The position numbers were made by a program, and so were the translations under genes. Source: Thalassolituus maritimus (GTDB lineage: Bacteria > Pseudomonadota > Gammaproteobacteria > Pseudomonadales > Oceanobacteraceae). Taken from it: DNA of 64,000 nucleotides. The notes below the pieces were generated by a model that made no database searches, was not told where the DNA came from, and saw only the letters and a list, made by a program, of their open reading frames with translations. How positions within the stretch are numbered: the stretch's first letter is position 1; the number at the start of each line of letters is the position of its first letter. The stretch is taken from assembly GCF_900156675.1 (NCBI RefSeq), contig NZ_FTOH01000003.1, positions 186,001 to 250,000 on the forward strand, in the 5' to 3' direction. Positions 55,127-64,000 of this stretch are shown one piece after another.

Positions 55127-58100
55127 ATGAAAAAGTCATTAATTATTGCATGTACATCACTCGCGTTAGCGGCGTGTGGTGATAAAGACACACAGACGCT
55201 GCTCGGCGGAACCATGGTCGAAGGGCCTGACGGTACTTTTCTTGCGCCGTTTTTAAGTGCGAGTGTCGAGTATTCGTATCCGGCTGACGGTCAGATTAAT
55301 GTGCCACCTGTCACCGACCTTGTGCTCCGTTTTACCACCCCTGTAGATGATCCATTATTAGTTGAAAAACTGGTTCTGGTGGACGGCGATGGTAATAATG
55401 TCGCCATCAGGTCTGTGCGCAGTGTAGATGGCGGGCGCGGTATTGTCGCGACTCCTACACAAGAGCTTTCTCCGGGCGCTGATTACAGCCTGACGTTTGA
55501 TGGTGTACTTGGCTCGGGCACCAATGCGATTGCAACGCCGAACGCAACTGGCCCTGAGGGAATCCAGTTTTCTACACGCCCGGAAGCAACCGGTCCTTTG
55601 TCGCTGACATCGGTGGATGATGATTTCGGTATTCTGGAATTATTGCCTGATGGCAGTAATTTTGAAGTGATGGATTTCTCCACATTCCGTTTTCTGTTTA
55701 CGCAGCCTGTTGACCCTGAATCCGTCGAATACGGCGTGAATGTACGACTCCTTGATGCCAATAATAATCTTGTGCCAGCTGACGTTATTCTTAAACACCA
55801 GTCATTAACGATTGATCCATGTACTGTCGCACTGGTGGCAGAATGCGGCAGCGAATCAGATCGACTGATCGCAGGTGAGGCTTATCGCCTTGAGCTTACA
55901 GGGGTACGGCCTCTGAATGATGATGGTACGACGGGCATCAATTACTCCCTTGATTTTGTGCCACGGGATACCACGCCAACATCCATTCTGATTCAGGATA
56001 TTGTCGATTCAGAAAACTCAGAAATATCGCCGTTAAACGAAGGTCTGGTCAATGGGGTAGTGCTTAATTCGGTATTGCAGGGCGTCACTGATTTATCGCA
56101 GCAGACCGGCACTCTGAATGCAGAGCTGGCCTATGCGGTTAACTTCCCTGGCAATCAGCCCGTACCACTGCGCATTGCTCGCGGCAGTACGCTCATGAGT
56201 TCATCACTTGATGTAAAAATTAATGGCAATGTTCCTCTTCTGGATGCTGAAACAGGCCTTCCGCAGGAAACCGGGTCAGTTATTGTGACCTTTATTTCTG
56301 ACGCTAACGGGTACCTGTACCCGAACCCTTACACCGATGACCCGGAAGCTCAGCGTCATATACGCTTATTTATGGATGTCAGTATGAATACCGCTGCAGC
56401 ACAGCCAAATGCGTCGCTCTCGCAGGATTTAATGCGCGTCGAACTGGTTGGGTTGGCTCAGGTACGCAATGGTTTACTGGAAATCAATTCCATCGGTATT
56501 GTCGAACCTAATATTCTCGGTCAGGACGTTGGTAACGCCACCATCGCGTTTAAATTGCTTGCCGAAACGAACGACCAGATCGAACGCTTATTTGATCAGG
56601 AGCAGAATCAGGCGCCGAATACTCCGCCACGCCTCGTAAGCTGGGTGCCTGGCTTTGAGACCGCCATTCCGGCGACACGCCAGTCGATGCAGCGCCCGGG
56701 TGATCCTATTATTCTGAATTTCGATCAGCCGCTGCGCCGACAGGCCGGAGAACTCGTCGTTATTGAAGAGAATGGCGTGCGGCTATCTGCTGAAAACGTG
56801 ACCAGTGACATTGACGGAACCGTACTGACGGTACAGGTTCGTGGCGGTCTTAAACCTGCAGCGGAATACGTAGTCACTACGACCAGCCGCTTACAGAACC
56901 TTGAAGGGTCGCCAGCACTGGCTGACACACTGACGTTCAGTATGCCTGCAACACAGCAGACAGATCAGGAAATTAAAGTTTCGCCTCTGGCGCTGACGAC
57001 GTATCCCGGCTTCCCGTGTGTATCAACAGCCACTCTGAGTGATATTTTTCCGCTGCCACCCGAGCAGCCAAATCACGGCCAGTGCGTCGTCTCTGAGAAT
57101 ACGCCTGCTGAAGTAGAAAATCAGACATTGCCATTAACTACGATGCCAGCTGATCGGCCGATCGCGGTTATTTTCTCGCAGGTGATGGATATTGATTCAA
57201 TCAATCTGAATACCTCGTTTAAAGTTGAGCGAGTTAACGAAGACGGAGAAATTACCCCGGTGTCGGGTCGTCTTGAAAAGGCTCGTCAACGTATTCGTTT
57301 CTTCCCGGAAAATGCTTGGGAAGAAGGGCAGGTCTATCGTTACACAATGGCGTCAGCACATGCTGATTCGGTAAACGATACCGTATGTGATGAGCTGGAT
57401 ATCATCTGCTCAGATGCCGGTCTTCCACTGCAGACGGATCTTCTTGTCGACTCTGAAGATTTCGGCGGCCCGGATATGGTGATTTACTTCCGTGGCAGCG
57501 CTCCTCAAGAATCTATTTTTACGCCGCTGCGTAATTACCCTGTGCGAGATGCTAACGCCAATTACGTTGTCGATTGCGGGGAGCCATGCCTGGAACCATC
57601 AACCAGTCCGATAACGGCGTCAGGGGATGTCTTGCCGTCAGAGAATGCCGCAATCCTTACGGTAGTTAACGGAGAAGCAACGCTTCTCAACGAGACACTC
57701 TCACTGCCAGCACGTAATGGGTGTGATCCGCTCGGTGACGATTGCCCCGACAATAAGGCCGTATTCCAGACATTAGCCCTGAATACAGAGGTGATAGGGC
57801 CAACGGTCGATCCAGAAACCGGTCAGCAAGCCGTAAAAGTACACCTGTATCCCATGCTTCTGGCGACCACACCTACCAGTGTTTTTCTCCCAGTGCTGGG
57901 CGAGCAGACCACCGGCACACAAATCCTCCGTATGCGCTACACCACACCGACCGAAGACAACCCAATGGGGTTGGTGCCCGGTATGATTGTTACTGGCGAT
58001 AACGGTCAGCCAATCTTCAAAACAGAGGTTACTCTGGCGCTGGATTCTCCTAACCTGGCGTTACCTGACGGTGGTAAAATACTCAGCCACAATCTTTACA

Positions 58101-58489
58101 ACTATCCGCTGCCTTTGACGCTGGTGGGAGACATCACATTCTTTGATGATGGCCGCATGCAGATTGAACAGCGCAATCAGAACGTTCCGCCAATTAATGT
58201 ACTCGTGAACATTGATCTGGAGTCGGCACTTGGAGAAGTCGGTTCAACCGTGGACGACCTGGTAAACGCGATCACTATCTTTACCGGAGATCTCACTGAG
58301 TCACTTGACCCTGTCACCTGTGGCGCAACCGATGTTCCTCTGCTGGGCATCCTTGCAGACGTTCTCTGCACAGAGAATGAGTCAGACGAAGTTGCTTCTC
58401 TCCTTATCCCTCTGGAAATACAGGAAGAAGATCTTTATCTGAACTTTATCTCACTGCCAATTAAAGAAGCGCCGGAGGTCAGACGGTAA
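55127..58489 (+). CDS. Large lipoprotein with SbsA-type Ig-like domains
   Basis: A 1120-aa envelope lipoprotein (LALAACG lipobox, Cys at about residue 17). It contains at least four Ig-like units with the SbsA pattern (a PADGQINVPPVTDLVLRFTT-like strand, and a SPGADYSLTF-like end), near 45-150, 160-280, 545-650 and 700-790. The C-terminal third has other structure and several Cys pairs (VDCGEPC, GCDPLGDDC). GGAGG lies before the ATG, ten bases after the FadL-like gene. Likely a surface or periplasmic partner of that channel in binding a hydrophobic substrate; this is inference from adjacency. Confidence 0.8.
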   Translation: MKKSLIIACTSLALAACGDKDTQTLLGGTMVEGPDGTFLAPFLSASVEYSYPADGQINVPPVTDLVLRFTTPVDDPLLVEKLVLVDGDGNNVAIRSVRSVDGGRGIVATPTQELSPGADYSLTFDGVLGSGTNAIATPNATGPEGIQFSTRPEATGPLSLTSVDDDFGILELLPDGSNFEVMDFSTFRFLFTQPVDPESVEYGVNVRLLDANNNLVPADVILKHQSLTIDPCTVALVAECGSESDRLIAGEAYRLELTGVRPLNDDGTTGINYSLDFVPRDTTPTSILIQDIVDSENSEISPLNEGLVNGVVLNSVLQGVTDLSQQTGTLNAELAYAVNFPGNQPVPLRIARGSTLMSSSLDVKINGNVPLLDAETGLPQETGSVIVTFISDANGYLYPNPYTDDPEAQRHIRLFMDVSMNTAAAQPNASLSQDLMRVELVGLAQVRNGLLEINSIGIVEPNILGQDVGNATIAFKLLAETNDQIERLFDQEQNQAPNTPPRLVSWVPGFETAIPATRQSMQRPGDPIILNFDQPLRRQAGELVVIEENGVRLSAENVTSDIDGTVLTVQVRGGLKPAAEYVVTTTSRLQNLEGSPALADTLTFSMPATQQTDQEIKVSPLALTTYPGFPCVSTATLSDIFPLPPEQPNHGQCVVSENTPAEVENQTLPLTTMPADRPIAVIFSQVMDIDSINLNTSFKVERVNEDGEITPVSGRLEKARQRIRFFPENAWEEGQVYRYTMASAHADSVNDTVCDELDIICSDAGLPLQTDLLVDSEDFGGPDMVIYFRGSAPQESIFTPLRNYPVRDANANYVVDCGEPCLEPSTSPITASGDVLPSENAAILTVVNGEATLLNETLSLPARNGCDPLGDDCPDNKAVFQTLALNTEVIGPTVDPETGQQAVKVHLYPMLLATTPTSVFLPVLGEQTTGTQILRMRYTTPTEDNPMGLVPGMIVTGDNGQPIFKTEVTLALDSPNLALPDGGKILSHNLYNYPLPLTLVGDITFFDDGRMQIEQRNQNVPPINVLVNIDLESALGEVGSTVDDLVNAITIFTGDLTESLDPVTCGATDVPLLGILADVLCTENESDEVASLLIPLEIQEEDLYLNFISLPIKEAPEVRR

Positions 58490-58495
58490 CGTCTG
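58480..58495. terminator. Hairpin between convergent genes
   Basis: CAGACG-GTAA-CGTCTG, with outer CCGG/CCGG, overlaps the stop of the lipoprotein gene and faces the CBS-protein gene. No T run, so termination is uncertain. Confidence 0.35.
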
Positions 58496-58506
58496 CGCCG
58501 GTTAAT

Positions 58507-58944
58507 CTAATCCCTTTGTTCGGGGGCTGCGGGTTTGTTATACCGAGCCTCAAGCCCCCGAAATACATCCCGCCAGGTCAGAATACCTGCAATCTTATCT
58601 TCATCGTTGAGTATCGGCAGACAGGTGACGCCGTGTTGGTATATCAGCGATACAGCCTCACGGATATTACTGCCTGCTTTGATGGTAACCGGGTTCCGAC
58701 TCATAATCTGATGAGCCTTCTTGTTAATCGTTGCAGTATCGTGCGTGGTTTCTGCCGGTGTGCCAATGTATGGGCTCACCGCTTTAAAAAAGTCGCGATC
58801 GGTAATAACCCCACGTAACCGGCCATTCTCAGCCACCAGAACGTGATGGAAGCGCGTATTAATGAATATTTCCTGGAGCTTTGTCAGTTTGTCATCAAGA
58901 TGCACGGTAACGACTTTGGTGGTCATCAAAGAATCGACAATCAT
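58507..58944 (-). CDS. CBS-domain pair protein
   Basis: A 145-aa protein made of two CBS domains (MTTKVVTVHLDDKL... and IMSRNPVTIKAG...), each with the closing GVITDRDF or GILTWRDVF motif. Stand-alone CBS pairs sense adenine nucleotides and regulate other proteins. No fused output domain; partner unknown. GGAGG lies before its ATG at 58944. Bases 58945-59141 hold no gene. Confidence 0.88.
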   Translation of the reverse strand: MIVDSLMTTKVVTVHLDDKLTKLQEIFINTRFHHVLVAENGRLRGVITDRDFFKAVSPYIGTPAETTHDTATINKKAHQIMSRNPVTIKAGSNIREAVSLIYQHGVTCLPILNDEDKIAGILTWRDVFRGLEARYNKPAAPEQRD

Positions 58945-59141
58945 AGGGACCTCCTGCCTATCAAACCTCTGTCAGATGAGTTTAGCACTCACCAGCGAAA
59001 GTGACTGATGACCCGACGTATCTACTTGGCTCGCTGGGTGGCGGCACGTTTCTAGCAGCTTGTGTAGGATGTTTCACAAATCTGAAGCACTGGGGCGTTA
59101 CACTCAGTGGTTTTATTGCAATGTTGGTCTGGAGACAGAAG

Positions 59142-60170
59142 ATGAAAAAGCTCGCATTGATGGCGCTGGCCGTACATTTACCCGCCTATGGCATGTCCTG
59201 GTTTCCAGAGGAACCTGAAGAGCCGGTCGTTGAGGTGCCAGAAGGCGCAGTTTCTTTTATCGCCATCGGTGACACCGGTACGGGCGAAGACAAGCAGTAT
59301 AAGGTTGCCGCAGCCATGAAGGCAGTCTGTGATGAACTCGGCTGTGATTTTGCACTGGGGCTGGGTGACAACATTTATGAAACTGGTGTTGATTCAGTCG
59401 ATGATGTTCAGTTTATTGATAAATTCGAAAAGCCGTATGCAGACGTTGATTTCCCGTTTTACATGACGCTCGGCAACCACGATAACGGCTGGTTCAGTGG
59501 TGACGGCCTGGATAACGACAAGGGCGAGTTTCAGGTTGATTACCACTACGCCGAAGACCGTATGAGTGATAAATGGAACATGCCAGCACGCTATTACTCG
59601 TTTACCGCGCCTCTTGAGTCAGAAGCACCACTGGTGACTTTTTTCTCTCTGGATTCTAACCCGCTGGCAGCCGTCTCTGATCCTGATCCTAAATACCGTC
59701 AGTTTAAATACTATCGGGTTCAGGAAGAGTGGATCGAAGCTGAAAAAGAATCTGCGACGACACCATGGAAAATTGCGTTTTCCCATCACCCGTATATTTC
59801 AAATGGCCGTCACGGTAACGCAGGCTGGTACGATGGTGTTCCTGCTTTCGGATACGCTTTTTATGATTTCGTAGGCGACAATTTGTGCGGCGATTTTGAT
59901 CTGATGATTTCAGGCCATGATCATGATCTTCAGATTCTGCCCCCCGTAGAACGTTGCGATGGTATGACCCAGATAGTGTCAGGTGCAGGCGCAAAACAAC
60001 GTCCACTGGACGATGTAAATCGTAATCCGGCAGAATTTCAGCAGGGCGATGTACTGGGTTTTATGCATTTATATATTGAGGGAAATCAGCTGACAGTCCG
60101 TGTCTATACCGTCGACGAAGTGACTGGAGAGCACACGCTGGCGCACAGCTATCAACTGACGCGAGATTGA
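59142..60170 (+). CDS. Exported metallophosphoesterase, tartrate-resistant acid phosphatase type
   Basis: A 342-aa protein with a probable signal peptide (MKKLALMALAVHLPAYG) and all metal-binding blocks of purple/tartrate-resistant acid phosphatases: AIGDTGTG, LGLGDNIYETG, LGNHDNG, FSHHPYISNG and SGHDHDLQ. It should release phosphate from organic esters. ATG 59142 with GGAG upstream is used; the frame is open to 59001 but those residues do not fit the family. Monocistronic with its own terminator. Confidence 0.88.
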   Translation: MKKLALMALAVHLPAYGMSWFPEEPEEPVVEVPEGAVSFIAIGDTGTGEDKQYKVAAAMKAVCDELGCDFALGLGDNIYETGVDSVDDVQFIDKFEKPYADVDFPFYMTLGNHDNGWFSGDGLDNDKGEFQVDYHYAEDRMSDKWNMPARYYSFTAPLESEAPLVTFFSLDSNPLAAVSDPDPKYRQFKYYRVQEEWIEAEKESATTPWKIAFSHHPYISNGRHGNAGWYDGVPAFGYAFYDFVGDNLCGDFDLMISGHDHDLQILPPVERCDGMTQIVSGAGAKQRPLDDVNRNPAEFQQGDVLGFMHLYIEGNQLTVRVYTVDEVTGEHTLAHSYQLTRD

Positions 60171-60193
60171 TTTACTCACTTGCTGATGCATGT

Positions 60194-60225
60194 AAAAAGC
60201 CACTGGCAGCCTGTCAGTGGCTTTT
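60194..60225 (+). terminator. Terminator of the phosphatase gene
   Basis: AAAGCCACTG and CAGTGGCTTT form a ten-base-pair stem with a nine-base loop, followed by TTTTAATTTTT. Confidence 0.85.
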
Positions 60226-60505
60226 AATTTTTAATCATGCTGCAAACGTTACCGGCCCAGAAGTTGAGTCAGACTAAAGTTTCTCCTGCTTGATTGGCAA
60301 GTGTTGTGCCATCTATTTATATCTTTGTAACTAACGGCAAGTTATGTATCGCAGCTCAGCAGCGATGGGCTTTTAGCGACAGGATGGAAATTATATGGAA
60401 AGGGGATTTAAACCGCTTTTACGATATTGGTGCGTGAGTGGTTGGTATTGGTGCGCCAAACTGGTCGAAAACAGTGCAAAAAAACGACATCGTGGGGCAC
60501 GATTA
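60226..60505. other. 280-base intergenic region without supported features
   Basis: Between the phosphatase terminator and the end of the minus-strand exporter operon. I see no gene, repeat or convincing hairpin in it. Confidence 0.5.
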
Positions 60506-61705
60506 TTATTCACCTCGTAACGCTTCAATCGGGCTCAGGCGTGATGATTTATACGCAGGCCAGATACCTGAAATTAGCCCGGTAATAACGGCGACAGCGA
60601 TGGCCAGTCCGAGTGTCGAAAACTGAATCTGAACCGGAAAGGCCGGTGCCAATAGACTTAATAGGGCAACAACAACGGCTGTGATAACGATGCCGATAAA
60701 AGCTCCGAATAAAGAGAGCATGACGGCCTCGCCCAGAAAGAGACTGAGCAACTGCCGTCGCGGACAACCAATGGCTCGCAGTAACCCGATCTCTGCGGTG
60801 CGCTCGGTCAGGTTGGTCGTCATGATGGTGAAGATACCCACGCCGCCGACTAATAAAGAAATCCCACCCAAAGCCGCGACGCCTATGGTCAGGATGCCGA
60901 GAATGCGGTTCATGCTACTGAGCATTTCATCCTGGCTGGTCAGGGTGAAGTCTTCCTGGCCGTGGCGTTTTATCATCACCGCTTTTATGCGCTCAAGCAT
61001 TTGGGTGGATGTTGTGCCCTCAGAGAACACGACATCCACTTCCATTAAGCCTTCGCGATTAAAAAGCGTAAGAGCACGATCCGCAGGAATGTACGCCATA
61101 TCATCAAGATCAAACCCCAGTGTTGAGCCTTTGGGTTGCATCACACCAATGACCCGATAACGCTGGCCACCAATGCGGATAAACTTCCCGAGCGGGTTTT
61201 CGCTACGAAACAGCTCTCGGTATAAGGTGTCGCCTATCACTGCAACGGCAGGGCTATTGCCGCCGGTGTCGGGCAGAAACTTTCCCATCGCCAGAGGGAA
61301 ATCCCAGGCCTGATTAAAATCAGAGGTCGTACCGAGAATCTCTGTACTGCGAACGCGCTCGCCATAACGTACAGGCCCCGAGCCCTGAACATTTGATACC
61401 ACCCATTCGCTGCCGGTAATTCTCGCTAAGGCTTCGGCGTCATCGAGGGTCAGTAATCGCACCGAGCTGATTAACCCTCCGGCCATACCGGCGGTTTCGC
61501 TGTGGCCCGGCGTGATCGCAATAATACGTGTGCCAAACTGTGAGAAGCTATCCAGAACATACTGGCGAACGCCGTGACCGAGTGTGGTTAACAGCGTGAC
61601 TGCGGCAATACCAATGGCGATGCCGAGCGCAGTTAATACGCTTTTGCCCGGCTGGCTGGTGACAGGTGAGGTAGCAAGGCGAAGCCAGTCGTCAGGTCTG
61701 ATCAT
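60506..61705 (-). CDS. MacB-like ABC exporter permease (second)
   Basis: A 399-aa FtsX/MacB-type permease: an N-terminal helix after MIRPDDWLRLA, a large periplasmic domain (about 45-270), and three C-terminal helices including TAEIGLLRAIGCPRRQLLSLF, the conserved coupling segment. Last gene of the operon adaptor-ATPase-permease-permease. Likely part of a tripartite efflux pump for lipids, peptides or drugs. Confidence 0.88.
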   Translation of the reverse strand: MIRPDDWLRLATSPVTSQPGKSVLTALGIAIGIAAVTLLTTLGHGVRQYVLDSFSQFGTRIIAITPGHSETAGMAGGLISSVRLLTLDDAEALARITGSEWVVSNVQGSGPVRYGERVRSTEILGTTSDFNQAWDFPLAMGKFLPDTGGNSPAVAVIGDTLYRELFRSENPLGKFIRIGGQRYRVIGVMQPKGSTLGFDLDDMAYIPADRALTLFNREGLMEVDVVFSEGTTSTQMLERIKAVMIKRHGQEDFTLTSQDEMLSSMNRILGILTIGVAALGGISLLVGGVGIFTIMTTNLTERTAEIGLLRAIGCPRRQLLSLFLGEAVMLSLFGAFIGIVITAVVVALLSLLAPAFPVQIQFSTLGLAIAVAVITGLISGIWPAYKSSRLSPIEALRGE

Positions 61706-61737
61706 TTATATTTCCCTCGCAGCAAGGTCTACCACAG

Positions 61738-62955
61738 TTATTTCCCTGCCTGAGCTTGCAGTGCCAACACGGGTGGTAGCTTTGCGGCTTTCTGCGCCGG
61801 TATCCAGGAGAAGAGAATACCCGCAATGGCAGACACACCAATCGCCGATACGCTGGCCCACAAAGGGGTTGCGAAGGGCACTTCGGGAAATTTAAATCTG
61901 AGGCCCCAAAGAATAAACTCTGCGATCAACATGCCGAGTACAGCGCCACTGGTGGCGAGTAACGTAGCTTCGGTAATAAACAATAAGCGGACTTCTTTTG
62001 ATGAAGCCCCGAGTGCTTTTAGTAACCCAATTTCAGCCCGGCGCTGAGCAACGCCGATGAGTGTCATATTCATAATTAAAACCCCGGCGACTAACAGGCT
62101 GATGGCCGCAATACCGGCGACTGCAAAGGTCATGATTAACAGTACATTATTAAAGGCGCTGAGCAGGCTGTCGGGTGTAACAATCGTAATATCCAGTTGG
62201 CCGTCGTGGCGTAGCTTCATTTGCTGCTCAACGGCTGTGGTCATGGCTGGCACAGCATCAATGTTCTCAATCTGAATCATTACCCTGAACAGACCTTCGG
62301 TATTAAAAATCTGCATGGCGTTATCTACGGGCAAGATCAGAGCGTTGCTCATATCGAATCCGAAACCCGTTCCCGAGTCAGTGAGTACGCCCGTCACGCG
62401 GCAGCGATAATCCGCGACATTTATCCATTGCCCCAGTGCGCGTTTCGGCCCGAATAATTCATCCCTCAGGGTTGCCCCTAAAATACATTCCGAGCGGCTA
62501 CGGCTACCTTCGCGAGTGGTAAACGCCTGCCCCTGGCTGAACGCGAGATCACGGATGCTGAAGAAGTCCTGAGTTGTCCCGAGAACTAAACTATCGCGGC
62601 TCAACCCTGAAATGCTCAAACGGCTGGTGCCCACAACGATAGGTGCAATACGCTCGACATCGGAAATTCGCATGAGGCTTTGGGCATCTTCAAGCGTGAT
62701 ATCACGGGTGCCTTCGCCGGTTAATGGCGGTAGGCCGCCGGTGGTTTCTTTTCGGCCGGGCAGCATGACTAACACATCGTTGCCGAGGCTTGCGAACTCG
62801 GCCATCACGAACCGTCGTCCGCCTTCGCCAATGCCGGTCAGCAACACCACTGCCAATACACCAATGGCCATAGCCACTAACTGCATGGTGGTACGAAAAC
62901 GCGTTCGTGTCAGTGAGCGCAGGGTAAAGGTGAAGTGATCCTGCAGGCGGATCAT
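61738..62955 (-). CDS. MacB-like ABC exporter permease (first)
   Basis: A 405-aa permease of the same architecture as its neighbour, with coupling segment RAEIGLLKALGASSKEVRLLF. The two are paralogous but well diverged, so the pump is probably a heterodimer. The start overlaps the ATPase stop by four bases (ATGA type). Confidence 0.88.
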   Translation of the reverse strand: MIRLQDHFTFTLRSLTRTRFRTTMQLVAMAIGVLAVVLLTGIGEGGRRFVMAEFASLGNDVLVMLPGRKETTGGLPPLTGEGTRDITLEDAQSLMRISDVERIAPIVVGTSRLSISGLSRDSLVLGTTQDFFSIRDLAFSQGQAFTTREGSRSRSECILGATLRDELFGPKRALGQWINVADYRCRVTGVLTDSGTGFGFDMSNALILPVDNAMQIFNTEGLFRVMIQIENIDAVPAMTTAVEQQMKLRHDGQLDITIVTPDSLLSAFNNVLLIMTFAVAGIAAISLLVAGVLIMNMTLIGVAQRRAEIGLLKALGASSKEVRLLFITEATLLATSGAVLGMLIAEFILWGLRFKFPEVPFATPLWASVSAIGVSAIAGILFSWIPAQKAAKLPPVLALQAQAGK

Positions 62956-63680
62956 AGGGCGGGCTCTTCTGATGAGCTAATGGCGAACGTATCGTCGCTG
63001 ACGATGGCGCCGTCCACCATACGTAAACGTCGCTTTGCGCGCTGGCCGAGTGCCATGTCGTGCGTAACCACCATTAAGGTAACGCCCTGAGCATTTAATT
63101 CTTCCAGCAGCTCAACTACGTCGGCGCCCGAATGAGTATCAAGATTACCGGTAGGTTCGTCGGCGAGCAGCAGCGGTGCCTGCATAATAATGGCGCGGCC
63201 TATCGCCACGCGCTGGCGCTGTCCGCCAGACAACTGCTCTGGTTTATGATCGGCGCGCTCCGTTAACCCTAAGCGTTGAATAACAGGTGCTAAGCGTTTA
63301 CGGCGTTCTGCTGGAGGAATACCTGCCAGCACCATAGGCAGCTCCATATTTTCACGGGCACTCAGGCGCGGTACTAAGTGGTAAGACTGAAACACAAAAC
63401 CAATGTGGTCACGGCGATAACCCGCGCGCGCTTCCTCGCTCATGGGTACGGTGTCTTCGCCCGCGAGCCAGTACTCGCCCTCATCGGGCACATCCAACAG
63501 GCCCAGCATATTCAACAGTGTCGACTTGCCTGAACCAGACGGCCCCATCACTGAAATATATTCGCCTTGCGTAATATCCAGATTGATATCATTGAGCGCA
63601 TGCACTGTCTGATCACCGAGCTGAAAGCGACGATGCACTCCGCGAACTTTAATGGCCCCAGTCTTCATCGCTTCAGTCAT
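62952..63680 (-). CDS. MacB/LolD-type ABC exporter ATPase
   Basis: A 242-aa stand-alone ATPase: Walker A GPSGSGKST, signature LSGGQRQRVAIGRA, Walker B LLLADEPTGNLD. ATG 63680 overlaps the adaptor stop; a TTG six bases earlier and ATG 63668 are alternatives. Separation of ATPase and permeases distinguishes it from the fused MacB of E. coli. Confidence 0.9.
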   Translation of the reverse strand: MTEAMKTGAIKVRGVHRRFQLGDQTVHALNDINLDITQGEYISVMGPSGSGKSTLLNMLGLLDVPDEGEYWLAGEDTVPMSEEARAGYRRDHIGFVFQSYHLVPRLSARENMELPMVLAGIPPAERRKRLAPVIQRLGLTERADHKPEQLSGGQRQRVAIGRAIIMQAPLLLADEPTGNLDTHSGADVVELLEELNAQGVTLMVVTHDMALGQRAKRRLRMVDGAIVSDDTFAISSSEEPAL

Positions 63681-64000
63681 GGACAATAGTATCCAGAACG
63701 CGCACGGTGCGGCCGTCTGTCAGGTCGCTCTGGCCGGGTTCGTTAATGATCAGATCATCTTCACTCACACCGCTTATGACTTCACTCCAGGTCCAGTTAG
63801 TCAGGCCCAGTTCTACCTGCTGCTTAACGGCGTGACCGTCTTTGGCGAGCATCACATGATCCGTATCGATTAATAGCTCGGTAGGAAGCCGCAGGGTGTT
63901 ATCAGAGGTTGCCGTAATAACCTCGATATCGGCGCTGTAACCAATCAACAGATGGGTGCCGTCAGGGAGTTCGTTGAGGCGTACATCAACATCCACCGTA
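63673..64000 (-). CDS. Periplasmic adaptor (MacA/HlyD type), C-terminal part only
   Basis: The C-terminal 108 or so codons of a membrane-fusion protein; the 5' part is beyond the window edge. The visible part has the beta-barrel and membrane-proximal pattern (HLLIGYSADIEV, LRLPTELLI, GLTNWTWSEVISGV, the last close to the usual G..DGxxxEVLSGL). It would link the exporter to an outer-membrane channel. First visible gene of the operon. Confidence 0.8.
   Translation of the reverse strand, partial: TVDVDVRLNELPDGTHLLIGYSADIEVITATSDNTLRLPTELLIDTDHVMLAKDGHAVKQQVELGLTNWTWSEVISGVSEDDLIINEPGQSDLTDGRTVRVLDTIVHD

Noticed and set aside
60681-61160. A 159-codon plus-strand frame opposite the exporter permease
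   Set aside because: Low-complexity Ser/Arg/Pro/Met composition typical of a shadow; the minus-strand permease is clearly real.

Overview
The window looks like chromosome of a free-living, probably marine gammaproteobacterium, loosely Oceanospirillales- or Pseudomonas-like. The evidence is the recC-recB-recD gene order, the thrS-infC-rpmI-rplT-pheS-pheT-ihfA-merR block followed by tRNA-Pro, a selD-mnmH-selenate transporter operon, FadL-type outer membrane proteins, and REP elements whose palindromes follow GTGG or GTAG. Genus assignment is inference only.

Layout. 1-1.9 kb: 3' part of an exported alpha/beta hydrolase. 2-13.5 kb: recCBD operon ending in a DUF748 membrane-anchored protein. 13.6-17.2 kb: tRNA-Val, an unknown protein, Hsp20 with a possible heat-shock promoter, and a lipoprotein 5'-nucleotidase with a collagen-like linker. 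17.2-30 kb: a defence island bounded by two REP clusters in opposite orientation. It holds hsdM and hsdS, a two-gene CBASS-like pair (CD-NTase plus SLATT membrane protein), a decayed and an intact rhuM, an hsdR whose first 100 bp are duplicated on the far side of rhuM, a YgjP-type metalloprotein, and an Imm11-like gene with two unknown small genes. 30-36.7 kb: selenium operon (selD, mnmH, ABC transporter, EamA transporter, yajL-like gene). 36.8-40.2 kb: glycerophosphodiesterase lipoprotein, and a sterol-desaturase-family enzyme divergent from an AraC regulator, with two direct repeats 21 bp apart between them. 40.3-43.8 kb: an unrecognised accessory locus, namely one effector-like protein and two paralogues with nearly identical 3' parts, the second preceded by what looks like the tail of another effector copy. 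43.9-51.4 kb: translation and nucleoid core genes, with an anticodon-arm mimic ahead of thrS and an infC that must start at a non-canonical AUC. 51.5-60.2 kb: tRNA-Pro, a YheT-like hydrolase, a small secreted protein, a FadL-like porin with a large Ig-like lipoprotein, a CBS protein and an acid-phosphatase-like enzyme. 60.5-64 kb: a MacAB-type exporter operon on the minus strand, running off the end.

The two regions most likely to hold new biology are the 18-30 kb defence island, where CBASS and RhuM sit inside a type I restriction operon with visible scars of cassette insertion, and the 40.3-43.8 kb locus, whose architecture (one effector-like gene, paralogous partners, tail remnant, homogenised 3' ends) matches a polymorphic toxin-immunity locus although no domain was recognised with confidence. 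All functional calls come from reading motifs; no database search was run.
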